From Phyto melanocephala (taxonomy: Eukaryota > Arthropoda > Insecta > Diptera > Rhinophoridae): a DNA stretch of 64,000 nucleotides. The notes beneath the pieces were generated by a model, which was given only the letters and a program-made list of their open reading frames with translations, made no database searches and was not told the origin of the DNA. The translations under genes and the position numbers were made by a program. The stretch is taken from NCBI GenBank assembly GCA_941918925.1, contig OW799237.1, positions 3,639,201 to 3,703,200 of the forward strand. The letters are read 5' to 3'. Shown in pieces: positions 47,906 through 60,630 of the stretch; within the stretch, counting starts at the first letter, position 1; each line of letters begins with the position of its first letter.

Positions 47906-49461
47906 TAAATATTCTTGCAGAGAAGCTCATAGCTTACCCTAAAATGGAAACAAATTGCTTTTTTACTTACTTTAAAGAAGAGCGGTTTGCCTTAGAATAA
48001 TTATTTAATTCAAATAACCGATATTTCTACATCTGATAATGTGCTGTTTTTGAGTACGTAACTGCTCGTTATTGATCTATACATTCATACAAATGCTCTT
48101 CCGAAACTAAACTTCAACATTTATACCTGGACATTGTTCAACTGAGCTAAAAATCTTGATATTTTTTAAGAAATAAAGAGGCTGAAAGTCAAATTTTTGT
48201 CCTGTTTAATTGAATTCAGTAAAATTCTTTGCGTGTTTCTTTTCACTTTATGCAATTCAGTTGTCATTTCATATTTTGTTCAAAAACCCAAAAATACAAC
48301 GCAATAAAAAAACAACAATATATGTATGTTCGGTTGTGCATAATTATAAGTTATAAAAATTTTAACTAAGCATCTAATATTACCGCAATTGAAGTATAGA
48401 TTAAGGCGGGAGATTAATCTGGTTGAATTTTTGTAGAACTAGTTCTTAATCGGTGTTCCCATTTGCGTAAAAATTCGTATAGAAATGAGGGAGGGGGCGA
48501 ATTATGGATTCAAAATAGAAAAAAAATCCAGTATTTTATCACAGCACTTGGTTATGTGTTCCAAACAAAACAATTTTTTTTTAAATTTCGCTTAGCCGGC
48601 TAAAAACGAACTAAATGAATAGTTCGCCAGAACACTGCTCATTTCGTGGAACAGTGAGGTTTTGTTCAATTTACTGAATTTTAACATGAACTATTCAACA
48701 AAATCTACACTTATGATATTCAGTGACTCAATGTGATTTTAATATTTAAATGTTAACATTTAAAGAAGTTTTATTAAAGAAAAAAAATTTACAAAAAATA
48801 TCTTGTTTTGTTATCAATGTTAGTCCACAAAATTGTTTGAGAGTTCATACAGTTTCACTGAAAGGGTTATTAATTTTGATTTTTTTTTATTAGATTAAAT
48901 TTTTTTCTATTATTATTAATAGCAAATATCATGAAAGTCTTTACAATATAAGATTTCCTAGATACCTTTGCTGGTAAAGTGATTTCTAAGGACCACAGAA
49001 GTCATCCAACTAGTTTTATTTATAAACATTGTTTTAATATTTTGTTTTATATTTTTTCTTTTTGATACAAATCCCTACATGTGCGTGTAAATACTTAAAC
49101 TGAAAAAGGAAAGCTTAACATGTGTAAGTGCGTGTGCATTCAACCATATGTAGTTTTATTACATTCTTTTGTTGTAGCGCTGTAGATAGTTGTTCAGCAA
49201 TTTTCCATTTATCCAAACACACAAGTACATACATACCACGAATGATATATATGTGTATATAAAAATTTACTTAATATCCCTGGACTATTATTAAAGTTAT
49301 AGTTGGTTTCGTTGGCTGAATGGTTGGCTACCTTTCAAAATGTAATATAATCAACTAAAAAGGACATTCATTTAAGTTTTATACGCATTACTGTTTAACC
49401 ACCTGTAAAAGAATAACAGCAATACAGTCACACACTGGCACATGAAGACATTTATTAACCC

Positions 49462-49462
<1 letters not shown>
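47906..49462. other. AT-rich non-coding stretch
   Basis: CACTG...CAGTG inverted motifs at about 48630-48657 hint at a degraded hAT-type end. No other feature is supported. Confidence 0.45.

Positions 49463-49501
<39 letters not shown>
49463..49501. repeat. (GT)n microsatellite
   Basis: About 18 perfect GT units are visible. Confidence 0.97.
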
Positions 49502-49503
<2 letters not shown>

Positions 49504-49976
49504 GTTTATTTAAAAATAAACTTATGGTTGTGCTGATCTGTATGTTCTGTGTTTTCTTTTCCTTTTGATTATTGGATTTTTTTAGGAATAAAGGTGCGTT
49601 CTTGTATAATTCCGCTTTCTAAGGATAGACAATTCGAAGAGACTTAAAATATTTTCTAGTGCTATTTGTAGGTGAGTCATCATTGTGTGAGTTTTATATA
49701 GGAGGGTAGTAAAGAAAAACGCTAATTTAGATATTCTGCAATGTAAAAAAATCAATTTTTAATAAACACTTTCAATTTAAAAAAAAATTGTAACAAATTT
49801 AATAATATTTTTTTTTTCTGTAGCAAATTTTATTTTTAAAAATTTCTTATATAATTTTTTTTTCTTTATCCTTGCTTAACAATTTTTAATATATTTTCTT
49901 GTTTAGAAAAACTTAAAAAAAATTCTATGAAATCTTAAGAAATTCCACAAAATTTTTGATTATTTTTCCTTATCTA

Positions 49977-50642
49977 CACGTAAAAAAAAAATTATGGTTA
50001 CCACATGATCACGACAGCCATATTAAAGTTTGTATAACAATAGTTGGTTATCAAAAACAGGTAATAGTTATTTTTATGTTGTTTTATAATATCTTTTGTC
50101 ACGCTTATCTAGCGTTTGTTTGAATTTGATCTTTTGATATTTACTAATCATGAAAACGCCCTTAGCAATAATATGATTTACAAAATTATGACGACAAAAA
50201 TACTATGATGTCTTCGCAAAATTAACTTTATATTTAAACCATTAAATGCTTGTGGAAAAAACAGTATGATTACAAAGCTATCAATATATTTTCTTTCCAC
50301 TGTTTTTCTTCTTGCTGATTAATTTTTTTAAAAGTTAAATACAGAAATTTTGAAAAAATAGTACAAATAAACGATGAAATGCAAAATAATATTGTTTGAA
50401 AAAGTTGTGAATATAAAGGTGAGTACAATCATTATACTAACACAAATAAACATTAATGTGGTCTTGGAAAAGAACAAAGGTTGTGTCTTTTATTTGTAGT
50501 CATAATATGATTATAAAATGATACTTTAATTAAACATAATATTGATTACTGAAAACTATTATATGTTTGTGTTAACCACAGTTATACAATTTAACCATAG
50601 TATGTTACTCTTGGTAATGATTACCACAACCATGTTTGCGTG
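49977..50642. mobile_element. Miniature element with TA target, copy 2 (666 bp)
   Basis: It starts CACGTAAAAAAAAAATTATG and ends with GTTTGCGTG, after TA on the left. It shares with 14389-15090 the blocks TGGTTACCACATGATCACGA, CAGCCATATTA, TTCTTCTTGCTGA, ACCATAGTATGTT and ATTACCACAA. The right-hand TA is not conserved. It is more diverged at its tips than copy 1. Confidence 0.7.
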
Positions 50643-50791
50643 CCAATTAGAAATAAAACAATGTGTTTTGCCCTTAAAAAAGTATTTTGTTAACAAATTC
50701 TTTTTGCAGAAAATTTTAAAAAATGTAGTTTAAAAATATTATATGTTATTAATATATTAAGTTAATGTCTTCGATCTTTTTTATTTATATC

Positions 50792-50932
50792 AATAGTTCC
50801 TTTTTTTATTAAGCTTGAGATCAGTTTTTTAAAAAACTAATTTCATTTTGTTTATTTGTTTATTTTTTGAAATAAAAAAATTTTTTTTTTGATAAAAAAC
50901 TGATCTCAAGCTTAATAAATAAAACAACTATG
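50792..50932. repeat. Large hairpin (perfect 26 bp inverted repeat)
   Basis: TTTATTAAGCTTGAGATCAG plus TTTTTT at 50805-50830 is exactly inverted at 50894-50919, with a 63 bp A/T-rich loop. Pairing continues imperfectly outward to about 50792 and 50932. The hairpin lies between exact direct copies of TATGTTATTAATAT (50742-50755 and 50929-50942). It is non-coding. It may be a fold-back element or the source of a hairpin RNA. Confidence 0.75.
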
Positions 50933-50942
50933 TTATTAATAT

Positions 50943-53684
50943 TTTTTTTGTTACAAAAAAAAGCCCTTAGATTTTTTGCAAAAAAGTTAACTATTTATTC
51001 TGAAAATTTTGGAAAAAAAATCTTATAGCTGGCACTTTCGCAATGACTTTATTGCATGCAATCGTGTCATGACAATATGCTTACGTATCAAACTGATAGA
51101 AAAGCATGTAGAAACGAAGAAGGATAAACAAAAAAGCACATTTTCTGTTTATGGTGACTATATTCTCAATTTCTTTATTCCTCTTTACACTCCTTGGTGT
51201 TATTCGTATCATATTTTATTCTTTTTCTTTTTTCGAAGTGTCAAATACGTTTTAAAAGTAATAAAAACCGAAAAATCTACTAAAAAATAAAAATTGAAAA
51301 AAAGTTTAAGTTTTTTTTTAAATAAAAGATTTAATGGAAAACTAATTTGTACTGCAAATACTTACAGTTGTATTTAAATTTTTAATATTTTTCTTAATAT
51401 GAGTGGGAAAATATAGAAGATTAACCGATTGATAGAAAAAAATGAAGAAAGTCATCACAAAAATTAAAAAGAAAGTAGAGAAGAAAATTTTTTAAAAAAA
51501 TTCTTTTTATAGAAAATTATCGAAAAATTTAGTTTAAAAAAATGCTTTTTTTTTGATAAATTTTTTTAAAATATTTTTTGGTACCAAAAATTTCAGAAGG
51601 AGATCCTGTAATTTTCTAAAAAATTTTTAAATATCCTTTTCAATATTTTTGATAAAATTTTTTAATTGCATATTTTATGGGAGAAAATTTTGTAAAAATT
51701 TTGTGATCAAATATTTTTTTAATCAACATTTTTTAATTATTAAGTTAAATCATTTCGATAAAAAATGTCTTTAATTATTAAAAGACCTTAAGTTAAAATA
51801 ATTTTAGTTAATATTTAAATTAAAAAGGGTAAAAAAAAATTAAAAAAAACTATATAATGATTAAAAAATTTCTAATCATTTTTTTTGTTTTTGAATGTTT
51901 TTTTAAATATTTTTAATAAAATTTTTCAATTGCACATTAAGTTGAATTGAAAGAAATAATGTCAATGGCTGTCACATATTTCTATTGGAATAATTTGAAT
52001 TTTGTATTAGCAATTCTGATGGTTTTCGTTTTACCTTCCGTTAAACTTGTACAATTTTTTAAAAATTTTGATTTGAACAATTTAATATTTAAAGTTATAA
52101 CTTGACCATTTCGTCAAGGTGTAAATCCTATGAAGCCGTTTTTTATATGTCGCCCCTAGAAGTATGCACATTTATTTCTATTTATTGTAAATAGAAATGT
52201 GTACATCCATTTCGCTTGAGAAATTAAAATTTGTTTCAGTTTTTTTTCCATCTTTTCCGAAACACGCAAAATGCGTACAAAATTATACTTTCGAACGGAC
52301 ATTATTTTATATTTAAAGAAATGTTTTTGTTTAAGAACTTTCAAACGGAGATTATTTTTATAAATATTAAAAAAAATGTTTTCGTTTAAGATTTTTGAAA
52401 AAAAGTTTTAGTTTTATTATTTAAACGAAATAAAATTATAATTTTTAATATAAAAATTTAAAAACAATTTTTTTTTAAATTCTTTTTAATATTTTTATTG
52501 CAAATTTGTATTAAAATTGTTTAGACAATTAAAAAAATAATAATATTTTTACAAAAATTTTTCGAAATAAAAGGTTTTTTAAATGGAAAAAAAAACATTC
52601 ACTTGACGAAAAATTTTCGTGGCTTTTTTTATCAAACTCTCGCTATGCCCCACCAATTTCTGTATTTGTAGTAATAGCGTAGTTTTATTACATTCTAGCA
52701 GCTTTCGGTTGCCTGAGTGCATAAAAAACGTTGTAATAGAGAGAATACTGCTGCCACCACTGGCAGTACGTCTAACTCTTTGAATTTCTGTAGTGCGTTC
52801 GTTTCTTTCAACTCATTTTAATACCATTTTATAGGCAATAAAACTAAACTTTACGATACTTATTTCTACTCTGATGCAAAAATAAAGAAAAACTAACCGA
52901 CTAAATAAATGTAAGACAAAATGGCAGAGGGAGTTAAAAGACTTTACAACTTGATTTCTTTTAAGTTGTGCTCACACTTGTCTTTCCGTTAACGATGTTT
53001 GCGGTTTATTTCTCTTAGTCAACCGCTACTTGTGGTCGTCTTGAGATGCTACTTTAACAGTATTTTTTTTTCAATACTTAGTGTGCGGGCTGTATATATG
53101 TATGTACTATATACAGGTATTTGTGTTTGTGGCATTGCAACACTTTTCATCTTCAACATCAAATTAAGTTTGACAAAATTTATATGCAAAGTTTTGGAGT
53201 TTCAATTTTGTTTATTTTTGTTAGTCTTCTTTTTATTTTAATATTTTTTTTTCAAATGCAGCTCTTTTTGGTAAAAAGTTTTGTATTTAATAAAAAGTAA
53301 GTAGAAAAGAAAACAGGAACATAAAGCTTAATTAATTAGTTAGTTAAAGAGTCAGTGAGGGAGTGAGCAAAGAGCTCTGCTCAAGCACACACACACACAC
53401 TCATTTACTTATGCGCATATTGTTGGTTAATTATGTTTAAGCAGTTTAATAAGTGAATTATGACAGCAAGTATTTTTTAAGAGCATCAGTAAGATAATGT
53501 TTGAAAAAAGTTGTTTAAATATAAAATTTATTAAATGTTTCGAACCAAAAAAAAAAAAAACAGAAAACAAGAAAGGTAATACATTATAACGTAATACGGA
53601 GATGAGATATAACAAATGGACTTTTGGGCATCGATGAGGTTTTAAACCATATATTGTGTGCTGGATGTACACTTAGGTTAATAT
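50943..53684. other. AT-rich non-coding stretch
   Basis: Degenerate AAAATTTTCTATA-like repeats resembling the 5.5 kb region lie at 51.5-51.9 kb. The frames at 51009 (93 codons) and 52999 (80 codons) lack motifs. The hairpin CTGCCA-CCAC-TGGCAG lies near 52755. Confidence 0.5.
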
Positions 53685-54350
53685 ATGTGTGTTATAGGCT
53701 CTAGTATATGGTGCACTTGTTATGTGGAGAGCAGTGAACAAGGTATCATATTTGAAGATACTTTACAAAGTGCAATAGTTAGTCTGCCTTGCCTTTATCT
53801 TCATCATACTCTCTTTAATGTCTACATAAAGAGTACCACTGCCAAATCTGCTTTGAAATTAAGATAAATCGCCGATTTATGGAATGATCCTTAGAAACTT
53901 AGGTTGGTCGAATTTGGAAAAGAAAACTGGCTATTGAATCCCGAGAATGAAGTTCAAATGAGCTTTTGATTTTTTTAGGTGTAATGATAAAGAGCAGCTG
54001 GGATGACAACAATGTTTTATGTGAGAATTCAATCTCAGTTTTCACTGATAGATCGTAACACATACAGAAACTGGCGCTGGCATGTTTATAGTTTGAACTG
54101 AACAAATTACTCAGCATATCGCATACTTTAATTGTTTTTGAGAACAAAATGTATGCGGTTCACACAACTGCAAGTTTGATCTTGAAATAAAATCCATCTA
54201 CTGAGGATGTCGACATATTTTTTTGACAGCATGGATAAAAGCTGCATTCGTGTATTAGAGTATTCAATCCCTGGCGGTACTGGATCGATAATGCGTTAGA
54301 CTCGTGTGGATACCACGCTCTTCATACAACCATGGCAATAAGATGTCTGA
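53685..54350 (+). mobile_element. R1-like LINE fragment (RT thumb to RNase H)
   Basis: LVYGALVMWRAVNKVSYLKI (53700-53760) matches the 'LYGSLVWWKAVNK' stretch downstream of the RT domain. Broken segments lead to FTDRS (54041-54055), the counterpart of the RNase H FTDGSK motif, and ETGAGMF (54066-54086). A DSM segment near 54210-54225 corresponds to the 'SDSMAAI' motif. The order and spacing match an R1-like ORF2. There are many stops and shifts. The sequence downstream to 54.8 kb may be more of the same but is unreadable. Confidence 0.6.
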
Positions 54351-56324
54351 CGCATGGTTAAGAAATGGTTCTGTGTTGGACGTTAAAATTATAAGAGCTA
54401 TCATCACGACGTTCTGGTAGTTTTTTCGAAGGCCATTGATACGTAGATAAAAAAGAGAAGAAGACGTTCTCGCCTGCAGAATATATAAATCTCTTTGGAA
54501 CTTACATGCGATTTAAAAGACGAAATATCTATTAAGAAGAGGTACCATTTGTAGTAGTAGTTCTCACAGGGTATATTCTTATTAAAGAATTTTTTGCGTG
54601 ATTTGATCTGTCCTACATCGGAGGGGTCCATGTATCTCTTGCTGTGTGTTTTCGCATCCCTACAGGAATATGGATTAAGGTTTTAGAGTAGGAGTTTTTG
54701 GCGGTCACTCAGATGTATCTAATACCGACTTGTTCTATCAGGAGTCAGTCCTATTGAGTTTGTCGTTAGGTTGGTTTTCGTAATGGGCTCATCTCATGGG
54801 ATCTACTCATCTTACTTAACCTTTGCTATTAAAAAGAGGTATTGTAAAGACAAGATTTAAAGCAAAAAATAGTTTCTACAGTATTTTTTTTCTAAAAAAA
54901 ATGAAGTTGTTTTTATAAATTGGTTCACAGGATTAAATTTTTACTTAAAAAAATCATGAATATCACTAATCAATTGGCACTTCAGTAAACTTAAATAATA
55001 AAGAGATTTTGTAATACCCCAAAATAATAGAATGATTCCCACTTAATTTTAAAAATTTTAAATAAAAAAAAATTACTTATAACGTTCTTTTAATATTTTA
55101 AAAAAATGAGCCTAAAGTTTGGCCAATAGATAAGCAGTTCTGAAGTTACGTGATTTTTGCTATCAGGAGTGTAACTGATATCCTATGAGCGATCTCAAAC
55201 GAACGAGATATATGCTAAAATCACATAGGGAAACTCGTTAGTGTAATAACAGGTCATACAGAGTTGAGAATTCACTTAACTTTCAAGGGATTGTCTCATT
55301 ACACAGAGTAGAGCACATAACAAACAGCACGAAAACCTGGTCATTCCCTGTTTTTATTTGTATTGGATATAAAAGCTTTCTTAGAGATAATATACAATAT
55401 TTTAAAAATCTCTACACTTGAGGCTGGAAAAAAACTTATTAAAATAAAGAAATTAAATTAAAGAAACTCGGTTTTAAATTTCTTTGAAAACGATTTAGGT
55501 GACAAATACATCATGTCTATATAGGCACACATCTGTATCTGCAGTGGGTATGGACCATATAAATTGCCCATATTTCTTGCTAATTTCTAACCTACAAAGT
55601 TGTTCTTTGGCTTAAGGCTGAATCCTTTGTGAATAAATTTAATTTTACGAAAAATATTTTTTTTTACTTTAAAAAAAACGTTAAAAAATTAAAGTTAAAT
55701 TTTTTAAGTATCAAGATAAAGTTAGTAAAAAAAAATGTTTTTCTTTTCATTCATTCATTCCCTTGAAAAATATAACATCATAATTTCATGCTGATATTAA
55801 AACGTATGTTCGGGTGTTTATTTAAATTTGATGAATTAGTTTAACACGTAACAAACCTTTAACATCCTTTTGGCTGTCAACAACATTAACGACCTTTTTT
55901 TTAAATCTCTTAATCTCATCAAGTCATTTTTGTTGTTTTTGTTAAATTTTACACAAAATACCCGTAAAAATATTACAAATACTCGTTTGGATTGTGCTAA
56001 AGAATTTGTACCTGTTAATCGACTACACAAAGTTTTTCCCCAAAAGGTTAATCAACCATTATTATTCATTCTTTGTCTGCCTCTCTTTCTCTCTGCCACT
56101 GCATCTGATATTTAAGGTCGTCATATCGCTTTTACTTGCTTGTCGTTTTCATTTTTAAACATTTCCGCTTGTTTATTACCAGTATCACAATTTAATTAAA
56201 TTATAGTCATCATGTAAACTCTTAAACACAGCTGCACACACACACATACACACTTAAAAATAATAATGTTTTTGAAAAAAAAAGAGTGCTCATTATGCCT
56301 GCAATTCATATTTGTGTTTATATA
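54351..56324. other. Non-coding stretch, partly less AT-rich
   Basis: 54.35-54.83 and 55.11-55.35 kb are less AT-rich than their surroundings but give no recognisable frames; they may be decayed elements. The 81-codon frame at 55870 has no domain. Confidence 0.4.
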
Positions 56325-56640
56325 AGGGTATCCCATAGGAAAGATTTAAATTGTTCATCTAAAACATGTATCTTATGTGACATCTAATAGTTAATATGGA
56401 GTTGTACTGGTTTTTACAATTATTAAAAGATCATTCCAAAAACCATAGAAGTTTGTCTGCTACAACTTTTATACAAAATATTTGACGAAATAAAGGGTAA
56501 AAGTCAGAAATTTCATGAACGTCACTTGTTCGCTATGCTACTTCCTTTACTTACTTGTACTTTAGATTTCAAAGGAAAATAAATAAAAATTATATTTTCT
56601 TTCATTTTGAATCTAATTTAATTTTTTTTGGGACACCCTT
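56325..56640. mobile_element. Possible mariner-type miniature element, 316 bp
   Basis: The left end AGGGTATCCCATAGGAAAGA and the right end (inverted) AAGGGTGTCCCAAAAAAAAT are imperfect inverted repeats flanked by TA (56323-56324 and 56641-56642). The AGGGTGTCC tip resembles the end of the mariner at 39271 (CAGGGTGTCC). The interior is non-coding. Confidence 0.5.
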
Positions 56641-58857
56641 TAGTTACTTATGTAAGTGTGCCTGTATATATATATTTTTAATTGTCACTTAAAGTGTGAT
56701 TAAAATGTATTGTAGTTTTTGTACGCATTAAAGTAATTGAATGCGTCAATTTAAATTGTAAAATTTTATGTTAAAGCAACGTGTTTCGAACTACTATAAT
56801 TATACACACACATACAGACACATATAGCCAGCATCATTTGCTACACATACACATATAGAAAACATGTTAATTTTATTACACACATTTATCCATACCGATA
56901 CACACAAAAAACATACATACATTAAGACAGACGTTCTTTTGCTATATTGTACCTTAACTGGCTCACACACACTTTGGCTGTATTTTCTCCAGAAAGTGTT
57001 ATTGAAACAGAAACATATTTTGCTATTAGATGAACCCGGTCCGCTTTGCTCGTCCCTGAGATATTTTAAGAAAAATTCTAAAATCGATTTTTGCACATTT
57101 TTTGTTTATTTTCTCCATCTGTCGTATGCGTATATGCATTTATTTCTAATCAATATCCTAAAGGGTGTGCCAAACGTCATCAAGGGTTTAATTTTTTTTG
57201 TATTTTATTTATTAAAATTTATTCTTTTTAACCATTAATTACATAAAAAAAAATTTAAACTCCAATTTTCCTTATAAATTCTGTTTTTGCAAATTTTTTA
57301 ATGATCTGGTAACTCTTCTATGCCGTTAATTATATAATAGCTATGTTTTTATATGTACGAACGCATGTGTGCGTTTAAATTTTGTACAAATTACTAGCAA
57401 AATGTTAAATAGCAGAAGGAATAAACTTTTGGCTTTATGACACAAGCATTCATTTTGTCTATGAGAGTGCATACCGATGGATGAATATAAAAAGGGCGTA
57501 TCTTTAATTTTTTGAAATTATTTTTGTAAGCATATTTTGGCAATCCACTAACCAACACATTACTCCTGCAAAATGTACTTATAGCCACATAAAAAAGTCA
57601 TTTCATTCACTTAAGTTTTATTCGCTAATTTGCTTCTCTGTAAAGAAAATCGAGATACGCCCTTTTTATATTAACTCATCGATATGTTTGTGTATAGATG
57701 AAACTGTATAGGTATATGTAGTGCGTATGACGCTGTTTATATGTATGAGTGCCATTTAATGTAATTGTGTTGTGATTTATAAGTCTGTATGCCGATATTT
57801 ATCTGGTAGTCTGTCTGTCTGTCTTTGGGAATATTCAAATATGTTTGTATTTTACAGAATAAAAAGTTTTGTTACAAAATAAAATGGTGTTATAAACAAT
57901 ATTTACACAACACTTTAACATAAGCTTTAAAGCATACATACACACACACACACTTACCTTCATGCCTGTGTAAAAACTCGCACAATTAACAATTTTACAT
58001 GTACACGTACATATACCGCACTTAGTCACAATGTACGCCTTTTTCATCGGAATGGTTGTAACAATTTGTATTTGTTGTTACATACATGAATGTATTTTGT
58101 CAATTTAAATCACATTTTGTATAACCAAAATAACATCGTTCATCCCTAAAAATTACAACATCAGCTACGGCGTTTGTCACAACAACCTAAAGCATGAATA
58201 ACCGAAAGAGAATGTTACAGAAAAAAACAGAGATTTAAATTAAAGAATAACATACAGAACTGTTTTACAATTAAATAGTGAATTCATGAGGTATAATAGC
58301 ATGTTTTAAAATCATATTTTCAAGATTTTCTAAGTAATGAAAATGTTTTAAAAATCTTGTATCTGTTATTCTAAAAATTATTTTAAAAACTATGACATAT
58401 GGCATGACAGCAAACTCAGCTTGTAAATCGGATTTTTATTAACAGGCTGCTTATAAGCGATTAATGAGTTATCGTCGTGCTTATTCCAATGTTGCTGTCA
58501 TGCTTCAGCAATGACTTTCATTTACTTAGTTTCCTAAAACGACAAGTTTTTTGTGATCAATCAGGTTACATGATTGAGCATCTTTTAAAAGAATTAAACA
58601 AAATCTTAATCTGAAAGAATCATATAATAAATGTTTAATAAAAATTAAACATTCTAATAATTACAATAAAGAAACTTTGTTTGGACCAGCAAATTGGTCT
58701 GGACGTTTCTAGTTTATATTAAAAAATAAAATCCTTTAAGTAGTTTACCTGCAAGAAATCTTTAATAAATAAATTCTGAACTTAATTTAGGTATTAGGAT
58801 TTAGTAAAAACCAACCCGAGACCACCACAAGTTCTAATTAAGCGCAAAGCAGCATAA
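56641..58857. other. Non-coding stretch with CA repeats
   Basis: CA-rich patches occur at about 56.8 and 57.94 kb. A 124-codon frame at 56864-57238, the longest in the window, is opposed by a 98-codon frame on the other strand and has no recognisable domain. GCATGACAGCAA near 58403 is inverted near 58494, but no element could be delimited. Confidence 0.5.
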
Positions 58858-59495
58858 ACAATTTAGAGTGCTACATTCGGCCGTGCCGAATCTTATATAC
58901 CCTTCACATCGTGTAGTCATGGAATAACAATCGTATCACCATTCATCTCATTAATATAAAATAGGCACATACATGTAAAAAACATAAAAAAAAAAATTAA
59001 ATAAAAATATATTAAAAATAAAAAAATTACAAAAAAAATTAAAAAAAAAAATTAAAAAAAAAATAATAAAATATAAATAATATACATATAAAATAAAATA
59101 AAATTTTTTTGGCTCAGCTGGAATTCGATGCCACGTTTACTTTAACCAGTATGTATGTAGGTTGTTGTTGTAATTGTGAAAAAAAAACGAGGTGGTCGTG
59201 GTATTTTGGTCGTATCTCAGAAAGTTATGGGGCGATTGTGCTGAATTTCAATAGCGATTCATTCCTGGATATTTCCAAGAGATTGAAAACATATAGAGAT
59301 CTGAAGAACATATAGTTGCTTCTAAAAGTTGATTTCAACCAACACATGGACAGGCGGGCAGACGGCCAGGGCTTAATCGACTCATCTTTCAGAAAATATA
59401 TACTTTATGGGGTCGGAAATTAAAATTGTAGAAATTATAAACGGAATGACAAAGCTATATATACCCTTGTGCACCACAGATGAAGGGTATAATAA
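58858..59495 (+). mobile_element. DINE-1-like element, copy E
   Basis: It has the 5' hairpin TTCGGCcgtGCCGAA with CTTATATACCCTTCAC. The A-rich core is at about 58985-59105, followed by GGCTCAGCTGGAATTCGATG, AAAGTTGATTTCAACC and a 3' end TATACCCTTGTGCACCACAG...GAAGGGTATAATAA. This 3' hairpin defines a second subfamily that includes the reverse copy at 36.9 kb. Confidence 0.8.
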
Positions 59496-59519
59496 GACAA
59501 AACATTTTTTTTTGTTTTA

Positions 59520-59873
59520 TTAGGGATTCGAACCCATTCATTCATTCAGTTTGTATTGGTGTGAAAGGTCGAGGTGGTCTAGGTTTTTTCATCACATCTC
59601 AATTGTTTATAGAGCGATTTTTGTGATTTTCAATACCGCTCTGACGCCGAATATTTCTGATATTTTACTAACTTACACGGGTCTTGAGAATATCTGGTAG
59701 CTTTAAAAAGTTGATTTCAACATACACACAGATAGACGAACAATGCTTAATATATTCCCATATTCATAAGCTTTCAGAAAATATATACTTTATGGGGTCG
59801 GAAATGAAAATTTTAGAAATTTTACACGGAATGACATCCTACATATACCCTTTTTCACTGTATGAAGGGTATA
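59520..59873 (+). mobile_element. DINE-1-like element, 5'-truncated copy
   Basis: Only the 3' part is present: GGGATTCGAACCC at the core boundary, the GTGGTC stretch, AAAGTTGATTTCAACATACA, TATGGGGTCGGAAATGAAAA, and the hairpin TATACCCTTTTTCACTGTAT...GAAGGGTATA of the copy B/D subfamily. It lies 25 bp downstream of copy E. Confidence 0.75.
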
Positions 59874-60630
59874 AAAACACGTAATAAAATCTTTTAGTAT
59901 CTGATTTAAGTTTAAAAATTTTGGTACCAACAAACCAACACATACATTAAGGTTCGAAATTATTGATGGTCCTTCAAATGAAAGTTATTTACTGTGCTCT
60001 AATCAAATTTGGTGGTTGTCGGAATCTACGTTGTAGCAACTAGCGGGTGTCTTTTGAAAGAGGTATATAATTTTAAGTGGGCAACACTTTTTCAACTGGT
60101 GGACGGCCGTCAAGTGATTTATGTTTAGTTTGGTTTATCTTTTCAACATGAATAGACTGACGCCTGAACAAAAATTTTTTTTTAAATTTTAAAATTTATC
60201 TATTTTCTATTAAAGATTGCAATTCACAACCCCCGTTGTAATGTACTATTGGTACTAATTTTGTATGTTTTTGCAGTATTGTATGCTTGTTGTTGGTAAT
60301 TTCAATTAAAACATGTATAGTAGTACAGTTTTATATCATATGTTTTTATAGTGTGGTGTATATGTTTCATACAGGGATGGGAAATGAATATATTTTGTAG
60401 TAATTTTGTGTTCCCCAAATTAAAAATTATTATATATTTTTTTATTTAAATGTTTTAATTTTTTTAATGAAAACAATTTTTTTTCATAAAAATTGTTTTA
60501 AAATGCGTTTTTTCAACACTGTAGAAGTGAGGTTTGAAAAACTTTCCCATTACCGATTTATAATTTGACGTTTAATAGTACATCATATAGGAGATACAAA
60601 AGAAATTGTGTTTATAAGTTAATAAATATA
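59874..60630. other. Non-coding stretch
   Basis: CAGGGATGGGAAA at 60373, typical of hAT tips, has a partial inverted partner TTTCCCATTACC near 60544. This is a possible 180 bp hAT-like relic without clear target duplication. No gene is seen. Confidence 0.4.

Noticed and set aside
56864..57238. Longest open frame in the window, 124 codons, plus strand
   Set aside because: It has no domain, is rich in F/L/Y/K/H from AT-rich and CA-repeat sequence, and is overlapped by a 98-codon frame on the other strand. Chance is the simpler explanation.
58403..58506. Inverted GCATGACAGCAA motifs about 90 bp apart
   Set aside because: Only 12 bp, with no flanking duplication or other copy. Could be chance.
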